Shown here one piece after another: positions 1 through 9,601 of a stretch of DNA of 64,000 nt (the stretch's first letter is position 1; each line of letters begins with the position of its first letter). A model generated the notes under the pieces. The model worked only from the letters and a program-made list of their open reading frames with translations, was not told the DNA's origin and did no database searches. A program made the translations under genes and the position numbers. The stretch is from Tridacna crocea (lineage: Eukaryota; Mollusca; Bivalvia; Cardiida; Cardiidae), in NCBI GenBank assembly GCA_943736015.1, contig OX031065.1, positions 2,921,501-2,985,500 on the forward strand. The letters run 5' to 3'.

Positions 1-93
1 TAGCCAATAACATTTTCTCCTCTTTCCGCTATATTATATTTTCTGTCCTGTCAAAATCAAAACCCACCATCCAAGTTTCATTCAATAAGCCTA

Positions 94-318
94 TGAAAAC
101 ATCTTGGGAAAAGGAGAAATGTTCGTCAATAAGCATTAGGTCTTTTCTCCACGACGTTTTCTGCCTTTTTATACAGAAATCGCGTCAATATTGAGCATCA
201 TTTAATAAATTTTGTCGTCTGCAAATGCTTTCAATATGGACATTAAAAAATTTTGTCATCTGTTACAGCATGTGTGCAAATGCTTTCAATTTGGACAAGT
301 CTAAATTTTTCTCAAATA
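94..318 (+). mobile_element. Degenerate Fam-A MITE
   Basis: The left palindrome arm (from 94) and the right arm near 150-177 are recognisable but mutated. The typical right flank (GTCGTCTGCAAATGCTTTCA) is present twice in altered form (about 212 and 275). It abuts the next copy at its TTAA. Confidence 0.6.
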
Positions 319-547
319 TTAACCCTTTGCCAAACAATCTCTGGTTTTTATGATCCTGAGATAGAAGCCTTCTGAAAACATTGTAGAAAAAGGAGAAAAT
401 GCTGGTAACCAGCATTTTCTCCTTTTCCCACAATGTTTTCTGCCATTCCCAAACCAAATTTCAACTTTTCAGTAACATTAATGTTGTCGTCTGCAAATGC
501 TTTCAATTTGGACCAAACTAAAATTTTATCGTTTGGTAAAGAGTGAA
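319..547 (+). mobile_element. Fam-A MITE, near-complete
   Basis: Representative member. Order: TTAA; terminal repeat CCCTTTnCCAAAC; about 40 bp; left palindrome arm beginning GAAAACATTGT; centre GCTGGTAACCAGC; mirror-image right arm ending ACAATGTTTTC; about 60 bp including GTCGTCTGCAAATGCTTTCA; inverted terminal repeat GTTTGGTAAAGnG; TTAA (here decayed to gtgaa). TTAA ends followed by CCC/GGG resemble piggyBac-type elements. It carries no coding capacity, so movement would need an outside transposase. Length 229 bp. Confidence 0.8.
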
Positions 548-832
548 AGAACTTGAAACATTTTTCCATACCACAAGTTCTGCTAAATAAAGTCCATCAA
601 CCAACACTATCACACAGAGCGAAGAAGCAGACGAACAGAGACAGAGACTCAGAGAGAGCGAGGTATAAATCTACAAGTGCTTGAATTACAATCCTGGGGT
701 CAGAAGCCACTCTGTGAAAGTCCATCCTTGCTGAAAAGCACTGATAAAAAAAAAAAATACCGCCGATAAAAAAATACCAACCGAGAGGGGAAAAAAATCT
801 CCACACATCACGCTGATCGCTTTCACCATGTT

Positions 833-1067
833 TTAACCCTTTATAACATAGTCCTGAGTTTTAAATACCTTGAAAAAAAACTTTAAAAAACATTTGTGGG
901 AAAAGGAGAAAATGCTGATAATCAGCATTTTCTCCTTTTCCCACATTGTTTTTTTTTTTATCCCATTACAGACAATTTTCTTTCTTTTAACGACATTTAA
1001 ATTGTCGTCTGTAAGTGCTTTCAACTTGGAAAAGTCTACATTTTTTCGTCGTGTGGTAATGAGTTAA
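833..1067 (+). mobile_element. Fam-A MITE
   Basis: Both TTAA ends are intact. The palindrome centre reads GCTGATAATCAGC instead of GCTGGTAACCAGC, so both arms carry the same change (G-C to A-T). Poly-A expansion disturbs the outer arm. Confidence 0.8.
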
Positions 1068-1261
1068 AACAGAAAACTGCCAATTAAAAATTAAATCCAT
1101 TTTTCACTTATGTTATAATTATCCATAAACACAGCTATAATATTTCATAATAAATAATTTCACTGAGAAAAAAAAAAATGAATAATGATAAAGAAAAAAT
1201 AAAATTGAAAAAAAAAATCACTTCTTTTCAACATGCCACACTATTTTTTAAAGTCCCTTAC

Positions 1262-1343
1262 CGACAGAATTCGATGCGATAGCTGGCGACTCTAAATCCG
1301 GATCATCGACATGACGTGGTCGAGCCTGCTTGCGCCGCGACAT
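1262..1343 (-). CDS. First coding exon of a SALL/BCL11/FOG-type zinc-finger regulator (partial)
   Basis: Reading the minus strand from ATG at 1343, 27 codons plus one base encode MSRRKQARPRHV followed by DDPDLESPAIASNSV. The codon just upstream (1349-1347) is an in-frame TAG with one AAA codon between, and the start context GAAAATGTC has A at -3. At 1261 the frame meets G|GTAAGGGAC, a strong 5' splice site, and the frame closes soon after if unspliced. Known: MSRRKQxxPxH at the extreme N-terminus is the NuRD-recruiting, RBBP4-binding motif of SALL1-4, BCL11A/B and FOG1/2 proteins, and SALL and BCL11 genes place it on a short first coding exon. Inferred: this is exon 1 of such a nuclear repressor, with the zinc-finger exons left of the window. 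I cannot choose between SALL, BCL11 and FOG from this exon alone, so no symbol is given. No second exon is visible between 1 and 1261. Confidence 0.75.
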
Positions 1344-1520
1344 TTTCTAAGAGAGTGAATAACATCTATAGACACTGTCAATAACTGAGAGCTCACGTAT
1401 AGTCACTGATTTATTCGCATAACGCCGCACTGCGCATGCCTGAAATATGATTATCAATATAAAACGCTCTATTATCATAATCAAATTGAATCGCGAGTTT
1501 TGATTGGTTTTGATCCCTCG
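1344..1520 (-). promoter_or_regulatory. Promoter-like region upstream of the NuRD-motif exon
   Basis: Read on the minus strand, this stretch holds a CCAAT box (complement of attgg at 1503-1507), a TATA-like TTTTATATTG (about 1455-1464) and an NRF1-like palindrome TGCGCATGCC at 1431-1440. It has more CpG than its flanks and no recognisable repeat. The order and spacing fit transcription starting near 1420-1435, giving a 5' UTR of about 80-90 bases before the ATG at 1343. Motif matches alone are weak evidence; the neighbouring exon makes the reading plausible. Confidence 0.4.
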
Positions 1521-2087
1521 CCTGCCAATTATTCGTGTGAATAGCCCGATCGCTGTAGTAAATGAAATATCGCGAGGCGAGCTGGACCGCTGTTTCATTC
1601 GCCTTTCAAATAGAAAAAGATACAAAAAATATAATACTAGTTTTCTCACCGATAAGGCGAAGATCCCCGGGGTTACTGAATAAAGAGGAGTTTACCAGCG
1701 TCAAACTCCCACCCAACAATAGTCCAGGTATTAAAATAGCAAGTTTTAGCCATTATGTAACATTTAAATACACGCTGTCCCGGTTTAAAGGTATTTTTCC
1801 TTGTCTCTTACATGTGGGCTTTTAGAAACTTGTAACGTTTGTGCGAACTCGCCGTTCGAGTGGAAATGCGAGATAGCATAAGGGAGGTAACTGCGTAACA
1901 CAGCGAAAACCTTGAAAATGCTGCATGTAGCGTGACGGGTTTTGAAATTGTTGTCGAGAATGGAAAAATTAGCTCGCGGCAAGCAGCCTGGAATTTTCTC
2001 CTGAGGATCTTTTCCTTAAAATGTTTATTATTAATGTTTTCTTTGTTTTGTAATGGAGTTTGATCTCCTCTAACAGTTCAGGTCATA
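1521..2087. other. Unique, CpG-containing DNA with no recognisable gene
   Basis: No repeat family of this window covers this stretch and no long or familiar open frame is seen. It may extend the 5' regulatory region of the exon at 1262-1343; that is a guess from position only. Confidence 0.3.
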
Positions 2088-2165
2088 TCAAGGCGGTCAG
2101 TGCAGCTACACATGTGTTTCCTGGCTTTTCCCCACCAATACTGACACAACTTTCTTTTCACCCAT
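2088..2165 (-). mobile_element. Decayed SINE2 fragment
   Basis: It resembles the internal part of SINE2 (compare 28560-28625): a gcggtc motif followed by CACATGTGTTTCCTGGCTTT. The tRNA-like head is missing. Confidence 0.5.
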
Positions 2166-2248
2166 TACCACACAATCCCGTGCTCTAAATCTTGCTCTGT
2201 TTTCTTCTACAGCAAATTGAGATTAGCATCGTGTTCAGCTACAAAAGA

Positions 2249-2477
2249 TTAACCCATTACCACACAATCCCTATTTTGAATGACCCTGAAAAAGAAGCCC
2301 TTGAAAACATTGTGGGAAAAGGAAAAAATGCTGGTAACCAGCATTTTCTCCTTTTCCCACATTGTTTTCTACCCGTAACAAAACAAATTTCAAAAGTTCA
2401 GTCACTTTTATTTTGTCGTCTGCAAATGCTTTCAATTTGGACCAGTCTAAAAATATTGTCGTTTGGGAAAGGGTTAA
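2249..2477 (+). mobile_element. Fam-A MITE, 229 bp
   Basis: TTAACCCATTACCACAC at the left pairs imperfectly with a right end of the other subfamily type (GTTTGGGAAAGGGTTAA). The two ends therefore come from different Fam-A subfamilies. Confidence 0.85.
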
Positions 2478-2611
2478 AATGTCCCTATGGCTTGTAACGG
2501 TTCGGAGTTTATCTGTGAAAATCATCTCTACAATCAAGCTACAGTCAGTGCTTTTCAATAAGAAGCAAAAAAAAAATATGAATATTACCATGGTAATTGA
2601 TCATACCCTTC

Positions 2612-2840
2612 TTAACTGAATACCAAACGACAAAATTTTAGACTGGTCCAAATTGAAAGCATTAGCATATGACAAAATGAACATAACTCAAAAATTGAAA
2701 CTGTTGTCTGGCAGGGTGGAAAACATTGTGGGAAAAGGAGAAAATGCTGGTAACCAGCATTTTCTCCTTTTCCCACAATGTTTTCAGAAGGCATCTGTCT
2801 CAGGGTCGTTAAATCAGGGGTCTGTTTGATAAAGGATTTA
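2612..2840 (-). mobile_element. Fam-A MITE, 229 bp, inverted
   Basis: It begins TTAACTGAATACCAAACGAC and ends in a decayed gataaaggattta. The core palindrome is almost perfect. It faces the copy at 2249-2477. Confidence 0.8.
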
Positions 2841-3068
2841 TTTTGAGGTTTAAGTTACAACTTTTAAACAAAGAATTTACGATTTATATACACGTGTCAG
2901 TGAAAAAAGCGTTTTTGAAAAACATCGCGGTGAAAACAGAAAAAAGTACAGTTGATCAGCTATGTTTTGAATTGTGGACATATTCATTCCGCGGGCCGCC
3001 TTGGACCAATTTGCGGGCACATTTATGCCACCCGAATATTCTTCCCTTTTTCTTTCCATTTTGGCCAA

Positions 3069-3383
3069 GCCGTGGTAGCACAGTAGCATAGCTGGTAGTG
3101 TGCAGGACTCAAAGAAAAGGGGTTGCTGGTTCGATCCCCGGCTCGACAAATTTCTTTCAGAGGATCGATGATGTATAGCCATTGCGACAACATTAATTAC
3201 TCTCTCACCACTGATCATTGTTTCCACGATGGTAATGTCGGAAAGCAGCCAGTGGCTTAGAAAGAATATTGTGCAAAGTACCGGTAAAAGAAACTCTAGG
3301 AAAACATGGATATGTGCACTGGCCGCCGCGATATAAGTGAAATAATGTTGAAAACGACGCTAAACGCCATATAATCAATTAAA
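3069..3383 (+). mobile_element. SINE1 (tRNA-derived), full-length
   Basis: The head has an A-box-like TAGCATAGCTGGTAGTG and a B box GGTTCGATCCC with tRNA spacing. A conserved body follows (ATCATTGTTTCCACGATGG, GAAAGCAGCCAGTGGCTT) and a 3' tail with GTTGAAAACGACGCTAAACG. The body and tail recur at 8517, 29441, 36840 and 58143. Known: RNA polymerase III would transcribe from the head, and a LINE partner would supply reverse transcriptase through the tail. Confidence 0.85.
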
Positions 3384-3463
3384 CAACTTTCCATACTGAA
3401 CCACGGCAGAGTTTCAATAATCATATTCTGGGACCACTTTCGTTGTCCATCTTTTTGTAAAGG

Positions 3464-3667
3464 TATTTCTTGTAACGATATTTCTTGTAAACAATTTAGA
3501 GTCTGGTTGTGTGTGGTATTAAAATTCAGCCACTCGAACGGAGTGTGCATTAAAATTCAGTCCCTCGAATGGGGTGTGCATCACACCCCATTCGAGTGAC
3601 TGAATTTTAATACCACACACAACCAGACCTCTAAGTTTTCTTTACAAGAAATATCGTTACAAGAAAT
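3464..3667. repeat. Long hairpin (inverted repeat) of about 200 bp
   Basis: The left arm from ATTTCTTGTAACGATATTTC is repeated in reverse complement on the right (ending at 3667) with few mismatches. Both arms contain CTGGTTGTGTGTGGTATTAA. The left arm has an extra partial duplication of the ATTAAAATTCAGnCnCTCGAA block near 3550. No copy of this sequence is seen elsewhere in the window. Confidence 0.8.
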
Positions 3668-4320
3668 ATGCAAAACGAGTCCGAAGTGACAGATTTTTAA
3701 TATCACAATCAACCAGTTTTTTATTCTATTTCTTTTATTCCTAATTCATCCTTGTTCTTTAATAATCATTAGATACGGTATAATGTGAGCAATATAGGAA
3801 AAAAAGTAGTTCCGGCAAACACTCTTAAAATGATATCGTCGCTAGTGAGGATACCATAATGATGATATCATCACTAGTGGTGATATTCGCTGAGAAATCC
3901 AAGTAACTCACCGATAGGAAAACAATAAATAAATTTTAATAATATCAACCAGACCTCCAAAACAAAGTTTATAGAAATATAATAATTAAAATTTAATATA
4001 TCAAATGGACTTTCGAAACAAAGTTTATCCCCCCCCCCCTTTTGTAGAATAACTCCCCTCCCATCCTCTTTGTAACCCGAGAAAGGATAATAATTATGAC
4101 CCCGGTAATTGATCCATAAAAGACATATAATTTCAAGAGAGATTTTGCACATGCGTAAAGGATTTAATTTAGTGAAGATTAAAAAAAGAGATAATTTTAT
4201 CGAAACATCTTCATGTATTTTCTTTTCTTGTTTTAGAACGGTTACTATATCGGCCCATTGGGTAACAGGCCATTCGAAACAGACGAGCACAATTAAACCT
4301 TTTGGTTACCAAGAGCGATT
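3668..4320. other. AT-rich DNA, no gene seen
   Basis: It holds a short imperfect palindrome around 3828-3885 (GATGATATCATC) and a C11 run at about 4029-4040. No repeat family or coding signal is recognised. Confidence 0.4.
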
Positions 4321-4503
4321 CGTTGACCTTTAACAGGCAGTGTAGATCAAGACCAGACTGCACAGAATGTGCAGTCTGATCTTGGATCTACACTGGCCGA
4401 TAAGGAGATATATTTCCCGAAAAAACATCTCAGAAACAGCAACAGTTGGGTTTTTTAGTATTGACCTGAACGTTTCATTTCAATTCTTCGGCAGGATAAG
4501 TTT
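4321..4503 (+). mobile_element. Fam-C hairpin MITE
   Basis: The perfect hairpin core (GATCAAGACCAGACTGCACA and its mirror) is followed by CTACACTGnCCGATAAGGAG and the family's right end with GCAGGATAAG. The left end is shortened. Its right TTAA is shared with the next Fam-A copy. Confidence 0.75.
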
Positions 4504-4736
4504 TAACCCTTTACCACACAATTCCAATTTTTTATGACCCCTAAAGCATGTTCAGCCTTTTGAAAACTTTGTGGGACAAGGAGAAAATGCTGGTGACCAG
4601 CATTTTCTCCTTTTCCCGAAATGTTTTCTTTTACTATATAGCTCATATTTTGTCATTTGAGCCAACTTTAATTTTTCATCTTTAAATGCTTTCAATTGGA
4701 ACAAGTTTATAATTTCACTATAATGTAAAGAGTTAA
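4503..4736 (+). mobile_element. Fam-A MITE
   Basis: TTAA at both ends. The core has small arm differences (gggacaagg against ccttttcccg), so it is older than the perfect copies. Confidence 0.8.
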
Positions 4737-5065
4737 AAAAAAAAAACTTAAAAACAATTTAAAGCCATTCAGGTTCATATTTAGAAAAATATCTAATTTT
4801 GAGATCTGACAGTAAATATAATCGCTGTTTGTTAAGACAGTGTAACACAATCTCTCTTGTGACAAAACCAAGCACATTGAAGTTATTGTTTTTGGGGGAC
4901 AATTTTGTTTTTTTTTGTTTGTAAGCTGATCTTCGCACCCTCACCATATATCCTTTCGTCGGTACGGAATACCGTGAGGGCTATTACATCTGAATTTGTT
5001 GATTTTTAAGAAACGCGTTGCTGGATAGTACGATGACGATAACACGATAGTTCGAAGATATTGCG
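4737..5065. other. AT-rich spacer
   Basis: Homopolymer T and A runs and no recognisable element or exon. Confidence 0.3.
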
Positions 5066-5285
5066 ATACACTATCGCGTTATCATCATCGTGCTATCGCT
5101 TTATCATCATCGTACTATCGCGTTATCATCATCGTACTATCGCGTTATCATCATCTTACTATCGCGTTATCATCATCGAACTTAAGTATTACAATCATCG
5201 TATTATCGCGTTATCATCATCGTGCTATCGCATTATCCACGTAGTATACTATCGCATTATCGTTATCGTACTATCGAGTATCGTG
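5066..5285. repeat. Minisatellite, about 22-bp unit
   Basis: About nine imperfect units of CGTACTATCGCGTTATCATC plus two bases are seen. The unit length is not a multiple of three, and the open frame across it has no recognisable protein. Confidence 0.85.
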
Positions 5286-5453
5286 TTTAAAATCAGTACA
5301 TGCAAATTTAAAAGCGATGGTCCTAACGGTATTCCATACGTCGGCGATTGTGTTTTGGGGTTTTTGAAAGTTGTCGAAGGAGTTCTTTTTGAGTCATTAT
5401 CTGTCAAAAGTGGATTTAATGAACCTCCCTTATACATCGTTATAAGCAAGTTA

Positions 5454-5633
5454 TGATGTAATTATGAATCAATACAATTCTTTTATTCTAATAATTGTCT
5501 GAATCTTGAGATGGACTGGTCCTTTGACATGCAGAAAACTGACCCCCACCCCCCTGGCAAAAAGTTTCGACACAGGTCAGCCTGCGCGGACTGCGCAGGC
5601 TGACCCGAGTCGATACTTTTTGTAGAAGCATTA
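5454..5633 (+). mobile_element. Fam-B hairpin MITE, partial
   Basis: It has the Fam-B internal landmarks (CCTTTGACATGCAGAAAAct, then aaaagtttcgac) and the perfect hairpin GTCAGCCTGCGCGGACTGCG with its mirror. The outer 35-bp terminal repeats are lost. Confidence 0.75.
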
Positions 5634-5752
5634 CGTTCGATTTTCCTAGTGCATAACTCATTGGTTCGTTTGGCGTTTTACGACATTTTCAACAGTATTA
5701 TGATAGTATTACAGCAGAAAGAGTTACTATTCATGTATCACTGGTGTTTCTT

Positions 5753-5903
5753 TTAACCCTTTCTGTCTAAACCACCTCGTTCCATCGCCCTGGCTGGTTT
5801 CTTCTTCTACCACAATGTTTTCTACCCTGTCACAGACAAAATTCATCGTCTGAATTTCCTTTATTTTGTCGTTTCAGATGCTTTGTGTATGGATAGGTGT
5901 TAA
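5753..5903 (+). mobile_element. Fam-A MITE, left palindrome arm deleted
   Basis: TTAACCCTTT at the left and GGTGTTAA at the right. Only the right arm (CCACAATGTTTTCTACCC) survives. Confidence 0.65.
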
Positions 5904-5944
5904 ATTTTGTCCTTTAGAAAAGAGATGATTTTTAAGAACTGGGT

Positions 5945-6165
5945 TCTGCGGCCTAGTCTACTGGTGAAGGTGATATTTCGCTGTCCGAAAGCCACGGGTT
6001 CGATGCTCAATCCAGGAGCTTATTTCTTTGGAAGTGCCCTTGAGCAAACAACCACAAAGTCTTTGCAGGGCAGTACCCAGAACATGCACGGGTATGACAG
6101 CTGTTGCCTTGGCTGAATGAAACAATGTTGAAAGCTGCATAAAACACCTTTCAGTCATCCATCTG
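5945..6165 (+). mobile_element. SINE4, tRNA-derived
   Basis: A-box-like TAGTCTACTGGTGAAGG and B-box-like GGGTTCGATGCTC are tRNA-spaced. The body has TGCCCTTGAGCAAAC and the tail is GAAACAATGTTGAAAGCTGC, related to the SINE1 tail. Only one copy is present here. Confidence 0.65.
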
Positions 6166-6184
6166 TCCGTCCATGCATCCATCC

Positions 6185-6290
6185 CCCCCTCAGCAAGCCA
6201 GCCAGCCTGCCAGTCAGTCGGTCGGTCAGTCGGTCCGTAAGCCAGCCAGCCAGCCAGCCAGACAGACAGTTAGTCAGTAAGGAATCATTT
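6185..6290. repeat. Tetranucleotide microsatellite (CAGC/GTCA-type)
   Basis: Interleaved runs of CAGC, GTCG and GACA units with purine/pyrimidine shifts. It directly follows the SINE4 tail and may have grown from it. Confidence 0.8.
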
Positions 6291-6374
6291 ATATTGTTCT
6301 CCGTTTTTAGTTCAAATACTAGCCTTCTATTGAGAAAATGTTTTTTTTTTTCAACTTCTTATATATAAAAGTGT

Positions 6375-6543
6375 GTTGTTCAACCAAGGGAAAAGAGGGT
6401 TTTGATAACATGGTGGGAAAAGGAGAAAATGCTAGTGTTCTACCTGTTAAACGACAAAGTCCATCATTTTAATCGTTTTTACTTGTCTGCAAATGCTTTG
6501 AATCTGGAGGAGTCTAAAAGTTTTGTCGTTTGGTAATGAATAA
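6375..6543 (+). mobile_element. Fam-A MITE, internally deleted
   Basis: The left arm is present to GAAAATGCTAG; the right arm is absent. The right flank with TGTCTGCAAATGCTTTGAAT remains. Confidence 0.6.
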
Positions 6544-6556
6544 GACAAGAACACAT

Positions 6557-6768
6557 TTCACCCTTTACCACACAGCAGAATTTTAGACCTATCGTAATTG
6601 TAAGTATTTGCAGACGACAATTTTATTGTAGCCCAAATAAAACAATTTTTCTTTGATAGGATAGAAAACATTGTGGGAAAAGGAGAAAATGCTGGATACC
6701 ACAAGGTTTTCTAAAGGCTTCTTCCTCGGTGTCGTTAAAGGTCGTCATTGTGTGGTAAAGGGTTTTAA
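6557..6768 (-). mobile_element. Fam-A MITE, inverted, right arm shortened
   Basis: Only one full palindrome arm remains (gaaaatgctggataccacaagg). The remnant at 6769-6860 (TTATCGTCTGCAAAAGCTG) is the right flank of another copy, carrying a (TTCTG)n tract like a LINE tail. Confidence 0.65.
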
Positions 6769-6860
6769 AATCAAATTAAGTTTATCGTCTGCAAAAGCTG
6801 TTCTGTTCTGTTCTGCTATCAAAGTGGACCAGTCTAAAATTTTGACAACGTCTGTTACAA

Positions 6861-7614
6861 AACGAAAAAGAGAAACATTTCGACACAATTGCTTGGAACT
6901 TAGGGACTATGGCGGTCTCTTTGAAAGTGATACAACGTATTGTGATGTACTTAAGATGCAAAGGGGGAAAAATCGCCATTAAGCTGGTGATTACGTATGC
7001 GATTTATTTACGACCTGTCCTTCTATCTTCCCCAGCTCTCTTCATATGCATGAAAGAAATTTGCAAAAGTCGATAAATTCACCCAAAATCCTTTAGGTAT
7101 GTGTCACGGGCGAGTGGGTTTAATTGTTATGGCCCTAATTTAATGGTAACCATTTTGATTCAAGTTAGATTCTATAGATAGGATTGAGATGAAAAATGAT
7201 TGGACGATACCGCGATTACGTCATTCCTTTTCAAAATGGCGTGAATCAAAGTTAATGATAAGTCCTTATGGAGAAGATCTCATTAGCTTGGGTCCGAAAT
7301 GAGATAGTGACCGCTGGTGTTACCGTCTTTTGAAGACAATAAAGTCACACCTACATGCGAATTATAACAAATAAGAAAATTATACGGCACCGGCAATAAA
7401 CCCAGGGCTATAGTTTTTCTGATCTCCGCCCGCCGGGTGGGGGACCAATAAATAGAGGCCTTTCACTATTTAAATACATAGATATAATATATAGTTTTCG
7501 ATGTCATAAATTCCGACAATGAAGTCCAGGTGGATTGGTTTCGACATTAATTCGTCATGAGAAAGTCCATTTGTTACATTTCACGCTGTTTGTTCAACAT
7601 TCCTTTCAGTTCAA
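6861..7614. other. Unique DNA, no gene seen
   Basis: Mixed-composition sequence with a CpG-rich patch at 7415-7445. No repeat family, splice-flanked frame or RNA gene is recognised. Confidence 0.35.
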
Positions 7615-7840
7615 TTAACCATTTACCACACAATCCAAAGTAAGGACCCTGAGAAAGATGGCCTTTGAAAACATTATGGGAAAAGGGAGAAAATGCTGGT
7701 CACCATCATTTTCTCCTTTACCCACATTTTCTAGCTTTTCAAAGGCATATTTGATAATTTTAGATACACTGAATTTATCGTCTGCAAATGCTTTGATTTT
7801 TGATCAGACTAGAAATTTTTGTCGTTTGGTATAGAGTTTA
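7615..7840 (+). mobile_element. Fam-A MITE
   Basis: The left end is TTAACCATTTACCACAC. The arms carry independent substitutions (gctggtcaccatcat), so the palindrome is decaying. Confidence 0.75.
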
Positions 7841-8283
7841 CTTCCTCCATAATTACATAGCAACTCTGCTAAATAGCCGCGACAAAAAAAGTAGTGCAAA
7901 AAAAGAAAGAATATAATAAATAGAATAAGACTTCTACTTTTTTTCACACTGCATAACAACAACGTGGTAGAAGGAGCCTTTTCTTCTTTTGCAACACTTT
8001 TTCACCATACCCTTAGCAACTGTTTTATTTTTTGAAAACCTTAAAGTCGCCTGTTGTAGAAAACAAAATGGCGGGAAGTACTCTCTCGTTAGTAAGGGGC
8101 AAAATGATAGGGATATATTGCTAGACTATCTATTATAGTCCAGTTTATGAATGCTTTGTTATTTTCATCGGTTTTCTCTATTAGATAGACCTGTACGATT
8201 GTTATTTGTTTGACCCGGGGTCATCCTTTTTACTTTGAAGATTTTATGGTTTTAGAATTGGGAAAAGAAGTCGTTTACATACG
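7841..8283. other. AT-rich DNA, no gene seen
   Basis: Poly-A and AAAG-rich stretches, with no recognised repeat or exon. Confidence 0.3.
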
Positions 8284-8329
8284 AGTAATGTTCTGACAAA
8301 AGGGGTTTAAATACATCTCTGTGTTGAAT

Positions 8330-8877
8330 TTAACACGTCACCAGACGGGCAAAATTTTAGATCTATCCAAATTGAAAGCATTTGCAGACGACAATTCCAA
8401 AGCGGCTCAAATGGTGCAATTTTGCTTTGATAGGGTAGAAAACTTTGTGGGAAAAGGAGAAAATGCTGGTTACCAGCATTTTCTCCTTTTCCCACAATGT
8501 TTTCAAAAGGCTTCTTGCCGAGCCCTGGAAGCTCGGTCGGTAGCGTACAGGACTTGAGAACAGGGGATCGCGAGTTCGATCCACGGCTCGGCCAATTTCT
8601 TTCCAAGGATTGGTGGCAGTCATTGCGACAGGATTCATTCCTATCTCACCGCTGATCGTTGTTACGACGATGGTTATGTGGGAAAGCAGCCAGTGGCTTC
8701 GAAAGAATATTGTGCGGAGTACTGGTAACATACTCCAGGAAAGCATGGATATGTGCACTGGCCGCCGCGATATAACTGAAATATTGTTGAAAACGACGTT
8801 AAACACCATGCAATCAATGTCAAAAGGCTTCTTTCTCAGGGTCGTTAAAAAGTCGCCATTGTGTGATAAAGGGTTAA
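8330..8877 (-). mobile_element. Fam-A MITE split by a SINE1
   Basis: Left TTAACACGTCACC and right GTGATAAAGGGTTAA frame a Fam-A of about 231 bp once the SINE1 and one copy of its target duplication are removed. The core palindrome is intact on the left of the SINE. Confidence 0.85.
8517..8819 (+). mobile_element. SINE1 with perfect 14-bp target duplication
   Basis: TCAAAAGGCTTCTT occurs at 8503-8516 and again at 8820-8833 around the insert, and the sequence is continuous Fam-A without it. The head includes AGCTCGGTCGGTAGCG and GAGTTCGATCC; the tail is GTTGAAAACGACGTTAAACA. This defines the SINE1 length as 303 bp. Confidence 0.92.
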
Positions 8878-9005
8878 TTCACACCAAGCATGTCATCACA
8901 TAATTATGTATCAATAACTTCTATTCATGGTGTTGTAACGGTATGAGTCTGGAGGTAGATTGGTGCTCAGATATGTAGAACTTGAATTGGCAGCTAGCAA
9001 AAGGC

Positions 9006-9263
9006 ATCCTCGGATACCCCGGGGTCTCCCTATTTGCTACTCTACATCGACCCCTGGGACAATTGACTAATAAAACTTTGAATCAGCCGCCGAAAATCGA
9101 TACGAAACGTCATAGCGTACAGTCCACTCGCCCATCACAAAATGATGATGGAACCAATGAAAAGCCAGCATTCGGCCAGCGGTAAAGCGAGGGAAATTCA
9201 ATTAATTGTCCCAGGGGTCGATGTAGCGTAGCAAATAGGGAGACCCCGGGGTATCGGAGGATA
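9006..9263. mobile_element. Fam-F MULE-like MITE, 258 bp
   Basis: Terminal inverted repeats of about 59 bp start ATCCTCGGATACCCCGGGGT. AGCAAAAGGC flanks it on both sides (8996-9005 and 9264-9273). A 9-11 bp duplication with long terminal repeats is the Mutator/MULE signature. A sister copy of identical length lies at 36143-36400. No coding capacity. Confidence 0.85.
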
Positions 9264-9344
9264 AGCAAAAGGCTTCGTCATATGTACCTGTCCGGACTGC
9301 ACAGGCCGATATGGTTCGATACATTTTCTTTACGGGTGCATTGA

Positions 9345-9552
9345 TTAACCCTTTCCTAAACCATCCCTGGTTTTTACGAGTCTGGAATAGTAACCTTTTG
9401 AAAACATTGTGGGAAAAGGAGAAAATGCTGGTAACCAGCATTTTCTCCTTTTCCCACAATGTTTTCTACCCAATCATAGACAGATATCATCTTTTCTGCA
9501 AATGCTTTCAATTTGGTCTAGTCCAAGAGTTTGTCGTTTGGGAAAGTGTTAA
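9345..9552 (+). mobile_element. Fam-A MITE inserted in the TTAA of Fam-B's right end
   Basis: Left flank gtgcattga and right flank acccctccc match the uninterrupted Fam-B end GATGCATTAAGCCCCC, so the insertion used the TTAA. The right arm and flank are slightly shortened. Confidence 0.85.
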
Positions 9553-9601
9553 ACCCCTCCCGCTTTTGACATAGCATTATTTGTAAGAGATTTATATTAT
9601 A

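Larger units (their letters stand above)
8284..9583 (+). mobile_element. Fam-B MITE carrying three inserted elements
   Basis: Removing the inserts at 8330-8877, 9006-9263 and 9345-9552 leaves a Fam-B copy in order: left end (ttctgacaaaaggggtttaa), CATGTCATCACATAATTATG, the AACTTGAATTGGCAGCTAGC equivalent of 'GACATGCAGAAAATTGACCA', a decayed hairpin (TGTCCGGACTGCACAGGCCG), and the right end gtgcattgattaa ... ccctcccgcttttgac. The element is only visible after this excision. Confidence 0.65.

Noticed and set aside
1347-1649. 100-residue minus-strand frame upstream of the NuRD-motif exon
   Set aside because: It overlaps the promoter-like region, ends at the TAG just before the ATG at 1343, and has no recognisable motif.
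5061-5456. 131-residue frame over the 22-bp minisatellite
   Set aside because: The repeat unit is not a multiple of three and the frame beyond it shows no protein features.
6803-6830. (TTCTG)n tract as a splice-site polypyrimidine tract
   Set aside because: It matches LINE-tail microsatellites at 48300 and 50310 and is not followed by a plausible exon.
9005-9273. CRISPR-like or bacterial features
   Set aside because: Repeats here are dispersed or adjacent tandem units without regular spacers, and there are no operons, ribosome-binding sites or bacterial genes; the window is animal DNA.
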